The notes under the pieces are model-generated. The model had not been told where the DNA came from and did not search any database. It saw only the letters and a program-made list of their open reading frames with translations. Of a DNA stretch of 64,000 bases, positions 46,382-55,023 are shown in pieces. The DNA is from Komagataeibacter xylinus (GTDB taxonomy: Bacteria > Pseudomonadota > Alphaproteobacteria > Acetobacterales > Acetobacteraceae), in assembly GCF_009834365.1 (NCBI RefSeq), contig NZ_CP041349.1, forward strand, positions 124,001-188,000, in the 5' to 3' direction. A program made the translations under genes and the position numbers. Position 1 is the first letter of the stretch, and the number at the start of each line of letters is the position of its first letter.

Positions 46382-46864
46382 TCAGCGAATTCGATGTCGG
46401 ACCGCGACTTTATTATGGCCGACATCAATGACGTCGCCCGCCTGGGCTACCGTGGTCGCCAGAACCTTGTTCCATTCCCGGCCGCCCTGCCAGTCAACAG
46501 GAACGCTGGTGTCCACGTCCGCCGCGAACACGACGCGCACCCCATGCGGAACGATCTGGCGTACGGCGAAGCCAAGTGGAACCTGCTTTCCGTATCCACT
46601 GGCGATATGGAAATATCGACGGGCTGGAACATTGCCGGATGTTCGAGGATCCGTACCAGTACCCGGCAATACGCCCGGCCCTTCCTGACCAGCATCTCCC
46701 GGTGAGGGTAAGGTCTCCCCGCCGGTCGTCCCCGTTGAGGGCAACGTCAATGCCGGCCGGGGCGGAGTGTCCGGAGAGGTTGTCTGGACCAGATGAAACG
46801 CGGCAGGTGTGGCAGATATGGGGCCAGAGGCCAGCGCCATAACCACGGCAGGCATAACAGGCAT
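46382..46864 (-). CDS. TcpQ/PilL-C-like secreted protein
   Basis: The 160-residue protein has a short signal-like N terminus (MPVMPAVVMALASGPISATP), a Pro/Thr/Gly-rich linker, and a C-terminal domain (VPLGFAVRQIVPHGVRVVFA, then VPVDWQGGREWNKVLATTVA) with the W-x-G-G-x-x-W pattern of TcpQ/secretin N-terminal-type modules. Such domains link lipoproteins or secretins to type IV pilus and Dot systems. First gene of the minus-strand block. Confidence 0.6.
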   Translation of the reverse strand: MPVMPAVVMALASGPISATPAAFHLVQTTSPDTPPRPALTLPSTGTTGGETLPSPGDAGQEGPGVLPGTGTDPRTSGNVPARRYFHIASGYGKQVPLGFAVRQIVPHGVRVVFAADVDTSVPVDWQGGREWNKVLATTVAQAGDVIDVGHNKVAVRHRIR

Positions 46865-47060
46865 ATGAGTGTCTCCATCAAGCTCTCCTGACCAGAGCAG
46901 CGGCCTTTGCGACCTCAGACACCTTTTTTACGGGCTCCAACTCGACTATCATGACGTTCCGTCACGGCTGATCCGCTGTCAGGACGCGGCCAGTCGATAT
47001 CTTCTGGATGTTGGAAGTTTCTTTTGCTGAGGAAAATGCCTGCCGTGAGAGTAAACGAAA

Positions 47061-47864
47061 ATGTCCCATGACAATGGCAAGATGCAAGCCGAGGCTTTAT
47101 TTGCATCCGGCCAATTATATAAAGACATCGGGGAAATCATTTATGACAGGCGGACGGCGCTTGACTGGACGCAGGTGCACCTCGCCAAACTGGCACGGTT
47201 GAATGTATCGGTCATACGGAGCATCGAAGCAGGTCGTCCGGTTTCCCTGGAAACATTATCGGCGCTGCTACGGGTATTTGAAATAGATCCGCGCGATATT
47301 CTTCCGCAAGGTGCACCAGAAGGTACATGGTTTGCCCATCTGGATCTGGCGGCATCCGCCACGCAGCTGAAAAAAACCATGAAGCAGTGTTCGGACTACA
47401 ATCTGGCAATCCAGAAATTACGCGACATTATTGGCAATATTTCAAAGACGTTTAACCTGCCGGAAATACCGGCCAGATTGCCGATCGATCATTATTCACA
47501 CAGTGTCGCCTTCACCTCGGGGGAACGGCAGGACCTCCTCGAGATATTTGGGCGCAGGATTCAGATCTTCAGGACGCTTCAGGGGGCAACAGCGAGCCAG
47601 ATCGCCCATAAATCACACGTTTCCCTGACCAGCCTGAGCCTGATCGAAGCAGGACTCAGAAATCCAAGCCTTGAAACGGTTTATCGCATTGCCGAAGGAC
47701 TGTCTGTCTCCGTTTATTACCTGATCCCGGGAATACATGACGACGCAGACCTTTTGCGTTCCCTGGACATGACCGCGTGGGCAATGTCCGCGCAATCACA
47801 ACTCGAAGCCCTCGCTGATCTCGAGTCCATTATTGGTCACCTCGACGATATCGCAAACCACTGA
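47061..47864 (+). CDS. XRE-family regulator with two HTH domains
   Basis: The 267-residue protein carries two Cro/C1-type HTH domains: the first around residues 23-80 (LDWTQVHLAKLARLNVSVIR SIEAG), the second around 160-220 (ATASQIAHKSHVSLTSLSLI EAG). A helical linker joins them. Two tandem XRE domains in one chain are uncommon. It is divergent from the minus-strand transfer block and upstream of the plus-strand block, so it is a candidate transfer regulator. ATG 47082 is an alternative start. Confidence 0.8.
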   Translation: MSHDNGKMQAEALFASGQLYKDIGEIIYDRRTALDWTQVHLAKLARLNVSVIRSIEAGRPVSLETLSALLRVFEIDPRDILPQGAPEGTWFAHLDLAASATQLKKTMKQCSDYNLAIQKLRDIIGNISKTFNLPEIPARLPIDHYSHSVAFTSGERQDLLEIFGRRIQIFRTLQGATASQIAHKSHVSLTSLSLIEAGLRNPSLETVYRIAEGLSVSVYYLIPGIHDDADLLRSLDMTAWAMSAQSQLEALADLESIIGHLDDIANH

Positions 47865-48112
47865 CCGGGTGCATGAAGGTATGGAGGCTGCCAGGAAAGG
47901 GGTCTCCTTTCTTATGGCAGGCACTATGCCTTGGACTGTCCATTCCAGGTGATGTGCCCCGGCTGATCACCAACGCGGACCGGAAACCGCGTCCGGAGTC
48001 ATATTAGCGCGTTCTGCGCTATTTATTTCTTGACGGTTATATAACGCTTAAGAGATATTATTGCCAAAACACGCAGCCTATCCCGAAAACGCGATGACGA
48101 GGGCATACCGCC

Positions 48113-48991
48113 ATGAAGTCAGCATCGTTCGGCCAGGTTATAAAACACGGTCTGTTTACATGGCTTCAGACCTATCCCACGCCAGAAATGACGCGCGCCC
48201 TCTATGCCAGGCTGTGCGACGAGGTCCTTGTAGCGACAATGCTTACCCTGACAGTGCAGGAGGTAAAGGAGTCAGTCGCGCAATGGGCCGACCGACCCCA
48301 GAATGTTTTTTATGAAGCGCCTGCACGCAGGGGAGCATGGACAAGGACCCAGTTGCTCATCCTTGGCCAACGCTGGCTCTGTGGTGATAAAACCGCCGAC
48401 ATAGCCGAGATGCTTGGCCGCTCGGCCGGGAGCGTGCGTGCAAAAAGAAAGCAGCTTGGCCTGCCACCGCGCATCAGGCTCTCAAAAATACAGGCGGAGA
48501 CCATACTTGCCGAAAAGCGGAGCGCCATTCCCGCAGATCCCGAAGCTGTCCTGACATGGGAACAGGCCTCCCTGCTTCCTCATGAAGCCCGGCGGGGACG
48601 GACATGGCTTGTCAGGAACAGCCTCAACAAGCTGACCCTCACAGGACATAAGGGAGGAGACAAGGTACGGTGGCACGAGGCCGCCAACATTGAAATCGCA
48701 TACCGCCATTTTGCATTTCAGAACCCGCGTGAAATTGCGCGGGACTTCCTTATTTCGGAAAGCGCGCTGAAATCCCAAAGCTGCTGGGAACAGCTTCCGC
48801 CACGACGCGGCGCCAAAGTGCCCTGGTTCATTCACGCGAGGGCCGAATATTATATCGGCGAACACCACTACATCCGGCGGGAATGCCTCTGCAAGAGCGG
48901 ATGCTTTTTCTGGACCACCCGCAAGGGTGGTGACCGGGTCAGCAGACGATACCGCCGCAGCATTGCCGCCACGCATGGCATTGCCGCCTGA
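48113..48991 (+). CDS. GcrA-like HTH protein, unknown
   Basis: The 292-residue protein has a central helix-turn-helix resembling GcrA/Myb-type domains: WTRTQLLILGQRWLCGDKTA followed by DIAEMLGRSAGSVRAKRKQL and GLPPR. The remaining N- and C-terminal regions are not recognised; a Cys pair near the end (ECLCKSGCFFW) could bind a metal. It sits between the XRE gene and dotI, 130 bases before the transfer operon, suggesting a regulatory role in conjugation. Confidence 0.6.
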   Translation: MKSASFGQVIKHGLFTWLQTYPTPEMTRALYARLCDEVLVATMLTLTVQEVKESVAQWADRPQNVFYEAPARRGAWTRTQLLILGQRWLCGDKTADIAEMLGRSAGSVRAKRKQLGLPPRIRLSKIQAETILAEKRSAIPADPEAVLTWEQASLLPHEARRGRTWLVRNSLNKLTLTGHKGGDKVRWHEAANIEIAYRHFAFQNPREIARDFLISESALKSQSCWEQLPPRRGAKVPWFIHARAEYYIGEHHYIRRECLCKSGCFFWTTRKGGDRVSRRYRRSIAATHGIAA

Positions 48992-49123
48992 GTAGTAGCG
49001 GGAACCGTCAAAGAAAAAACGTGCCGGTCGCAAGATAGACTTCCAGCCTGCTCTCATCACCGTCGGGAAATGAGAGTAGAGTGATGACCACCTTTTTTCA
49101 TGCCCCCGTAAGGGAGGCGCGCC

Positions 49124-49759
49124 ATGCGGCTGTTTAATTCCGCAGTAACCAGGCGGCTTACCGACCCCGACTTTCAGGGGATTGTTGTAGACAGATCACT
49201 GCTGCTCAACATCGCACTGGCGGGCGTGGTCATCGTGTTCGCGGCGCACGACGCCTATATCCGTGCACACCCGCCCACACCCCTCTATTTCTACGTTGAC
49301 GGCCAGAATGCTCCCCGACCGGCCGTGGCCCTCACCAGTCCGGTACTTGGCCAGGATCAGCTTCTCGGCTGGGCCGTCAAATGGGCGATCGCACCCTACA
49401 ACATCAACTATCGTGATTTTCCAACCCAGATGAACACCGCGGGCGCTCACTACACGCTCAACGGATGGAACACCTTTGCAAAGTCTTTCATTACGCAGGG
49501 GAATCTGGCGAAACTCAGGGATGCAAAACTGCTCTGTTATGCGCAGCCGACACGGGCCGCGACCGTACGCGCCGAGACAGTCGTGCAGGGACACGCGCGC
49601 TACGTAATACAGTTTCCTTTCATCCAGACCTGCGAAAACGTGAACCAGCAGAACACGCAAATGCTGATGGCAACCGTGACGATTGATCGCGTGGAGGACC
49701 TGGATCACCCGGATGGACTGGCCATCGAACAGCTTGTCGTCTCGTCGGGGAGGGAGTGA
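49124..49759 (+). CDS. traM: DotI/IcmL/TraM-family core component
   Basis: The 211-residue protein has an N-terminal membrane helix (LLLNIALAGVVIVFAAHDAY) and the DotI periplasmic domain: FYVDGQNAPRPAVALTSP, WAVKWAIAPYNINYRDFP, YTLNGWNTFAKSFI and the QFPFIQTCEN motif near the end. DotI forms an inner-membrane ring with VirB8-like folds. It overlaps the next gene by 4 bases (GTGA). Confidence 0.85.
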   Translation: MRLFNSAVTRRLTDPDFQGIVVDRSLLLNIALAGVVIVFAAHDAYIRAHPPTPLYFYVDGQNAPRPAVALTSPVLGQDQLLGWAVKWAIAPYNINYRDFPTQMNTAGAHYTLNGWNTFAKSFITQGNLAKLRDAKLLCYAQPTRAATVRAETVVQGHARYVIQFPFIQTCENVNQQNTQMLMATVTIDRVEDLDHPDGLAIEQLVVSSGRE

Positions 49760-50736
49760 CAACCGTGCGAATTCTTTCTCTCTTTCCGCTGACCCTGTCC
49801 ATCCTGCCACTTGCGGCACTCGCACAGCAGCCATCACAGCCCGGGCCTGCGGCAACGACACCTGCAGACGATCAGGATCAGGCAGCCGAAGGTGAGGCCG
49901 AGCATGAGGCCATTCCTTTCACCCCCGAAGAAATCCTTCGGCTGGGGGAACGCCTGAAGGACGTGCGTCGTGCCACGGAGCAGGTCGGTACGGAATTCGC
50001 GACCCCTAATGCGCGCCCTGCGATCCGTGTCTCCTTTGCGCCTGGTCAGCAGACAAGCCTGATCTTTACGACAAAAGGCTATCCGACCGCATTGTCCTTC
50101 GTGGACAGCACGGGACAGCCCTGGCCGATCGCATGGAATACGTCTGGCAATTCCGCCAACCCGGACGGCAGCACGAACTGTGCTTCCGGCAAAAGCGGCG
50201 CGTCGGCCGGGAATCCTGCGGTTGAGACAACGGGTTTCTATACCTGCGTCCCGTTCAAGGGCTCCAATACCATCAATATCGAACCGATGTCGCTCCAGCC
50301 CAGAGGTGGACTGCTCGTAACGCTTCAGAACGCGCCAAAGCCGGTCTCCTTCCTGCTGATCGCGGGACGTGGATCCTACGATGACAACCTGACCGTTCGC
50401 ATGTCCGAGGGAGGGCCCAATGCCCGGGAGCCGGTCGACAGCCGCCCCGGAGTGCCCGCGACAGGCGAGCCCTACATGAACGCCATGCTAAGCGGCATTC
50501 CACCAGCGTCAGCCGTTCCGCTGGCCGTCGAGGGTATTTCACCCGATGACGTACGCGCCTGGCGGATTGGAAACGAGGTCTATCTTCGCACGCGCCTTCA
50601 TCTCATGACGCCCTCCTCGGACAGCATGGAGCAGGGTGAAGGGGGATACACGCTCTATGCCTTCCATGAGTCCCCCGTTGTCCTTCTCTCCGATGCGGGA
50701 CGGACGGTCTCGGCCCATATCAGGGACGCACAGTGA
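49756..50736 (+). CDS. traN: DotH/IcmK/TraN-family outer-membrane core component
   Basis: GTG start at 49756 overlapping the traM stop. The 326-residue protein has a signal peptide (ILSLFPLTLSILPLAALAQQ), an acidic linker, and the DotH domain: IRVSFAPGQQTSLIFTTKGY, TALSFVDSTGQPWPIAWN, FKGSNTINIEPMSLQPRGGL and PVSFLLIAGRGSYDDNLTVR. With DotC, DotD and DotG it forms the outer-membrane core of the I-type secretion channel. Confidence 0.85.
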   Translation: MTTVRILSLFPLTLSILPLAALAQQPSQPGPAATTPADDQDQAAEGEAEHEAIPFTPEEILRLGERLKDVRRATEQVGTEFATPNARPAIRVSFAPGQQTSLIFTTKGYPTALSFVDSTGQPWPIAWNTSGNSANPDGSTNCASGKSGASAGNPAVETTGFYTCVPFKGSNTINIEPMSLQPRGGLLVTLQNAPKPVSFLLIAGRGSYDDNLTVRMSEGGPNAREPVDSRPGVPATGEPYMNAMLSGIPPASAVPLAVEGISPDDVRAWRIGNEVYLRTRLHLMTPSSDSMEQGEGGYTLYAFHESPVVLLSDAGRTVSAHIRDAQ

Positions 50737-51974
50737 TGAAACCCAGGTTCAACCAGCTGCTCAGTGATGCGTCGCGGGGCGGAAACCGGCGTCTGCTCGC
50801 AATCCTTGGGAGTATAGGCACCGTTCTTGGTGTCACGCTGCTCATCTCCACCATCCACCGTAAGGAGCTTCCACGCTCGGACCCCGGCAGGCCGCCCGCC
50901 GCCAACCCCCTGCCCGGCGGCCTGAATTCCAATCCGCGCCAGCAGGAACTCCGCGAAGATCAGATCCGCGACGAGGCAGGTCGGGCACAGACTGCGGGAC
51001 AGTCGTATTCACCCGATATTGCACCGGGCACGCCCGCCCATCCCGACGACAAGCTTCCCCCGCCCCCAGTCGCCCAGGAGGTCGGGGCGGACGTCAACCC
51101 GGCGCTGGCCAAGGCCGCCGCAGCGCCAGCCCCGCACGCGCCTGAGGTCGTGCCAAGCGTTCCCGTCGTACCAGTGCAGACGGATGCAGCCTTCCGTGCA
51201 GCCATGCCACGTGACCCACAGCTCCAGAAAGACGCCATCACCGCATACAGACATGCGATCATGGATCTCGCGGGCCGTCTTGATGGACGCTTTCCTGTCA
51301 CAAATGTCCTGTATGAAAAGACGGAAATCGGAAGGGAACAGACAAAAAAACCGGTGGTCTCCCCTTCAATAACTTCGGCCGCGACAGCAAATTCCCAGAC
51401 GGCCCTCTCCCGCGTCCTTGTTCCTGCCGGGCGGGGGATTTACGCCCATACGGTTTCAGCAACCAACAGCGATCTCGGGGGAGAAATCATCCTGGAAGCT
51501 GATTCAGGTCCACTCGCTGGCGACAGGATGAAAGCATCCGTCAGAAGGGCCGGGGGACATCTGAACAGGCTGGTTGTCCGCGTTGATCAGGTCTTCCATA
51601 AGAATGATCCGACCCCGATCCAGGTCGAAGGTATGGTGGTTGCGCCGGACACCATGGAAGCTGCGGTGGCCTCAAGCGTTGACCAGCTATACGTCGAGCG
51701 CTTTGTTCTTCCCGCCGCAGCCGCCTTTGTCCAAGGGCTCGGGCAGGCGATCGAGATGACGTCGAACACGACCGGTTCGATCGGAGCCCTCGGCAACGTC
51801 AACTACGTCCAGTCACTGAATTTCCCGCAACAACTGGGCGTGGCGGCCGGTGCAGCGGCCTCGCAGGTCAACAGCGCGCTCATGCAGCAGATGCCGACCC
51901 AGCCGCGCGTAAATCTTGCCGCTCAGGTCAGTGTTGGCGTGATCTTCATGTCGGACGTCGTCATGAAGAAGTAA
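50733..51974 (+). CDS. traO: DotG/IcmE/TraO-family (VirB10-like) core component
   Basis: GTG at 50733 or ATG at 50736 starts a 412/413-residue protein with one N-terminal membrane helix (RRLLAILGSIGTVLGVTLLI), a Pro/Ala-rich periplasmic linker and a VirB10/TrbI-like C-terminal domain (VLVPAGRGIYAHTVSATNSD, GGEIILEADSGPLAGDRMKA, RFVLPAAAAFVQGLGQAIEM). It spans the periplasm and links inner and outer membrane parts. Confidence 0.85.
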   Translation: MMKPRFNQLLSDASRGGNRRLLAILGSIGTVLGVTLLISTIHRKELPRSDPGRPPAANPLPGGLNSNPRQQELREDQIRDEAGRAQTAGQSYSPDIAPGTPAHPDDKLPPPPVAQEVGADVNPALAKAAAAPAPHAPEVVPSVPVVPVQTDAAFRAAMPRDPQLQKDAITAYRHAIMDLAGRLDGRFPVTNVLYEKTEIGREQTKKPVVSPSITSAATANSQTALSRVLVPAGRGIYAHTVSATNSDLGGEIILEADSGPLAGDRMKASVRRAGGHLNRLVVRVDQVFHKNDPTPIQVEGMVVAPDTMEAAVASSVDQLYVERFVLPAAAAFVQGLGQAIEMTSNTTGSIGALGNVNYVQSLNFPQQLGVAAGAAASQVNSALMQQMPTQPRVNLAAQVSVGVIFMSDVVMKK

Positions 51975-52040
51975 GTTTTCGGGCACCGGTCGCATGATAT
52001 CGGCGAATTCTGCACTCTCTACCAGAAGGCAGCATTCACC

Positions 52041-53207
52041 ATGACCTCAGCCGCAACCGCAACGACGTCCCGGGATCCGTTCAGCGCGGATCGCGGCATT
52101 GAACCTGTTCCGTTTCGCAAGCTGGGCACGACGCCCGAGCCTGACCCTTCGCCTGAACCGGACACAATTGCCGAGCCTCTCTCTCCTCACCCGCAACCTG
52201 TGACAGCAGCACCTGACAGAAACCGACCCGTTCCACATGCAATAGCCCTTTTCAGGGCGCTTCCGCGCCGCAGGCAGGTCATCATCGCGGGTACTGCCGT
52301 CGGCAGTCTGCTCTCCCTCTTCCTCGTGATGGGCATAACAAAGAGGCAGGCGTCTCCCGTGGGCCAGGAAGTCGGAATGATTTCCGCCCCGCTACCAGCA
52401 GGCCCCAAAGCGTCTCCAGCGCCAGGGCACTCACCTACATCATTGCCATCACCCCCGGCACCTCAGGTCTCAGCTACAGATGAGGATCTCAAGGCACTCC
52501 TTGCGATGAAAAAGCCGCCCCATCCCGCCGACCCAATACCGGCAACTCCGTCGGCTGAGAACACGCCTACGCAGAGACACGATATCGGCATCGAAACGGC
52601 CGTTCCAACCGACGATGCGGTCCAGAAAGCAACCCGGCTGCAAGCGGCTCCCATGACATCGGACGACCAGTTGCAGGTGCTGCAGCTTGTAACGGAAGAA
52701 GCAGCACTGGTGCAGCGGACCCGCAGCGACATCGCAGCGCTCCGGCAGGATCTTGACCGGCTGCGTATCGCAGATACGGCAAAGGCTTCGGATCTCAACC
52801 GCCGGATGTCGCTCCTCGAAGCGAAACGAGCCGTGGCCGACGCCGAAGCACCCCCGTCAGATGGACCGGCCGCCACACGCGCCGCGGCCGACAAGGCACG
52901 GGCAGCTCTGGAAGCGGCGGCGGCCGAGCCGCAGCCAGCACCAACGCCGCCGCAATCTCCAGCGTCCCGGACAGCGAAAATGCGCCAGATGCCTCCTGCT
53001 CCGCCCCCGACATGGACGCCGCACTACCGGATACTTGCCGCATCTCCCCAGCTTGCCATGGTGCAGGACGACGCTGCGCCGGCCGGACAACCGCCGCAGT
53101 CCGAAATCGAAATCGGCACCGATCTCCGCGGATATGGTCGAGTGCGCGCCATCTCTCAACGCGGCACGATGTGGGTGATCCAGGCTGAACGCGGCATCAT
53201 CCAGTAA
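52041..53207 (+). CDS. TraP-like conjugation protein
   Basis: The 388-residue protein has a cytoplasmic Pro-rich N terminus, a single membrane helix near residue 90 (VIIAGTAVGSLLSLFLVMGI), a coiled-coil stretch (EEAALVQRTRSDIAALRQDL) and a C-terminal domain (YRILAASPQLAMVQDD, then LRGYGRVRAISQRGTMWVIQ). Order and topology match TraP of IncI systems, following TraO. Similarity in motif is limited, so the name is by synteny. Confidence 0.65.
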   Translation: MTSAATATTSRDPFSADRGIEPVPFRKLGTTPEPDPSPEPDTIAEPLSPHPQPVTAAPDRNRPVPHAIALFRALPRRRQVIIAGTAVGSLLSLFLVMGITKRQASPVGQEVGMISAPLPAGPKASPAPGHSPTSLPSPPAPQVSATDEDLKALLAMKKPPHPADPIPATPSAENTPTQRHDIGIETAVPTDDAVQKATRLQAAPMTSDDQLQVLQLVTEEAALVQRTRSDIAALRQDLDRLRIADTAKASDLNRRMSLLEAKRAVADAEAPPSDGPAATRAAADKARAALEAAAAEPQPAPTPPQSPASRTAKMRQMPPAPPPTWTPHYRILAASPQLAMVQDDAAPAGQPPQSEIEIGTDLRGYGRVRAISQRGTMWVIQAERGIIQ

Positions 53208-53224
53208 GGCAAGGACACATCGAC

Positions 53225-53770
53225 GTGCAAGGTCTGGTCAACCTCGTCAACGATCTCGCTCTCGCCATGGCCTGGCTGCTGCCAATGGCCTGCTATATTG
53301 CAGCGTGGATTGCCTTCCTGACCGGGGCATGGGGATTATGGCAGCAGCGCCAGCCCCAGAACCCGTTCGTCGGCCGTCCCTGGGTGCCCTGGATCGGGAT
53401 TGTCCTGTCCGGCGTCTTTGCCACTTTTGACAGGATACTCACAAAATCCACCACCTCTGCCGGTCTCGATACGCAGGTTGCGCTGGGAGCTTCTGTCACC
53501 GGCTACACGGAAGCGACGACGGGAAGCGTCATTTCCGGGACTGGCCCAGAGGATGCCATCCTGTCAATCGTCAGTGATTTCGCCCTGTTCTTCGAAATGT
53601 TCGGCGCCTGGGCGGCGTTCATGGCGGTCGTTGCGTGGAACGCGTCAGCGACCGGAAAAACAAACCGCTCAAAACTCAGTTGCCTCATCCAGTTCGTTTT
53701 CGGCGTGATCCTCCTCAATCCCGTCAAGGAAGCAACCTGGATCCTGAACCACTGGACAACGTCCGGCTAG
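53225..53770 (+). CDS. TraQ/DotE(IcmC)-like membrane protein
   Basis: The start at 53225 is GTG (QGLVNLVNDLALAMAWLLPM follows). The 181-residue protein has about four membrane helices (MACYIAAWIAFLTGAWGLWQ, PWVPWIGIVLSGVFATFD, LFFEMFGAWAAFMAVVAW, LIQFVFGVILLNPV). Its place between the TraP-like and TraR-like genes fits TraQ, related to IcmC/DotE. Confidence 0.65.
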   Translation: MQGLVNLVNDLALAMAWLLPMACYIAAWIAFLTGAWGLWQQRQPQNPFVGRPWVPWIGIVLSGVFATFDRILTKSTTSAGLDTQVALGASVTGYTEATTGSVISGTGPEDAILSIVSDFALFFEMFGAWAAFMAVVAWNASATGKTNRSKLSCLIQFVFGVILLNPVKEATWILNHWTTSG

Positions 53771-53863
53771 GTCCTGTCCGCAAAGAAAGCGTTCGAAGTC
53801 GCATGTTGCCGACAGAACAATGATTTGGGGGACATGATCCCTCTTTCAACGGAGCCCTCGACC

Positions 53864-54334
53864 ATGAACCTCTCTCGCACAGGCACCACCAGCGCGGCGC
53901 GACTGACGCGTCTGGTGACACAACGGGCCGGATACAGACAGCGTGCCGTCACGGCACTTGGCACATTGGCCGTCCCGATCCTCATTGCCAGCCATGCGCT
54001 GGCCCAATCCGCAACCGGCAGCGCAAACGGTATCGGGGCCCAGATGCAGGCCACCGCCCAGGAGGGACTGACAGCGGGCGGCTTTGTCGCTGCTGCATGC
54101 ATGTATGTCGCTGCCTTCATCTGCTTCATCGGCGGCGTATGGGCGGCCTGGCAGAGCCGCAACGAACAGAACCGTTCGCCCGGAAAGGTCGGTATGGCAA
54201 TCGCCGGCATCGTGCTGTGCGGTCTTTTCGCAACGGGTCCGCAGTGGATCAACAAGGCTGCCAACACCGCGTCCGGTGGCTCGGCAACCGTTGGTACGCA
54301 GGCTCAGGCCTATCAATTCACGAGCGGCGGCTAG
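53864..54334 (+). CDS. TraR/DotP(IcmD)-like pilin-sized membrane protein
   Basis: I start at MNLSRTGTTSAARLTRLVTQ (53864). The 156-residue protein has a long signal-like N terminus ending SHALAQ, then two helices (TAGGFVAAACMYVAAFICFI and KVGMAIAGIVLCGLFATGPQ), a VirB2-like layout. By position it corresponds to TraR and IcmD/DotP. Confidence 0.65.
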   Translation: MNLSRTGTTSAARLTRLVTQRAGYRQRAVTALGTLAVPILIASHALAQSATGSANGIGAQMQATAQEGLTAGGFVAAACMYVAAFICFIGGVWAAWQSRNEQNRSPGKVGMAIAGIVLCGLFATGPQWINKAANTASGGSATVGTQAQAYQFTSGG

Positions 54335-54347
54335 GAACCCGATCGCA

Positions 54348-55010
54348 ATGGCCCGTCTCACACAGTCTTTCCGGCTGCTGCCGCGCCCATGGGATCCGTC
54401 AGCGCCAGACGCCGGGGAGATGGGTGAGCCGGGCCTTTTCACATGTGCCTGCTGCGGCCTGATAACGCCTGGTCGCAGGTTTCCATGGCATGGTGACGGA
54501 CCCGGGCCTGTCTGCGCCTTATGCAACATCCTGCAGGATCCGACCCGTCCGGCCATTGAACGCGAAGCCGTCCTGATATGGTGGCCGAAACTGCCGCAGG
54601 CCCGCATCATGACCCTGACCCGCTGCGCGCATCAAGCCCTCATGCAGACGCTCGGCAATGGGCCAAACGGACAGGATGTCGTCTGGCATCGTGCAATGGA
54701 CGCGATCGCGTCAGGGTCGGACACCGCGATGATGCCTGCGCAATGCAAAAGCGCTCTCGCTGTGCTCCGCGCTCTGCACGCGCGAACGACCGAAGCCCGG
54801 CGGCGGCTGGAGACAACCTCTCCCCGACTGCTGGCGACTGCCCTGCTGATGGCGAACCGGGCTGACCCGCAGATCAATGAAAGCGCGACCGCCCTGATGG
54901 ACGGCATCCGGCTCTTCCCCCTGGGCCGTCTCCATAACGGCCCCACCGACATCTACCCGGCGCTTGTCAGGGAATGGCTTGATGCCGATCCCCAACCGGT
55001 CATGACGTGA
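54348..55010 (+). CDS. traT: DotN/IcmJ/TraT-family zinc protein
   Basis: The 220-residue protein carries two zinc-knuckle pairs (LFTCACCGLITPGRR and PVCALCNILQDPTR) followed by AVLIWWPKLPQARIMTLTRC, the order seen in IcmJ/DotN. DotN is part of the coupling complex with the DotL ATPase in Legionella; the IncI equivalent is TraT. ATG at 54348 follows traR by 13 bases. Confidence 0.75.
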   Translation: MARLTQSFRLLPRPWDPSAPDAGEMGEPGLFTCACCGLITPGRRFPWHGDGPGPVCALCNILQDPTRPAIEREAVLIWWPKLPQARIMTLTRCAHQALMQTLGNGPNGQDVVWHRAMDAIASGSDTAMMPAQCKSALAVLRALHARTTEARRRLETTSPRLLATALLMANRADPQINESATALMDGIRLFPLGRLHNGPTDIYPALVREWLDADPQPVMT

Positions 55011-55023
55011 CAGGATCATATCA

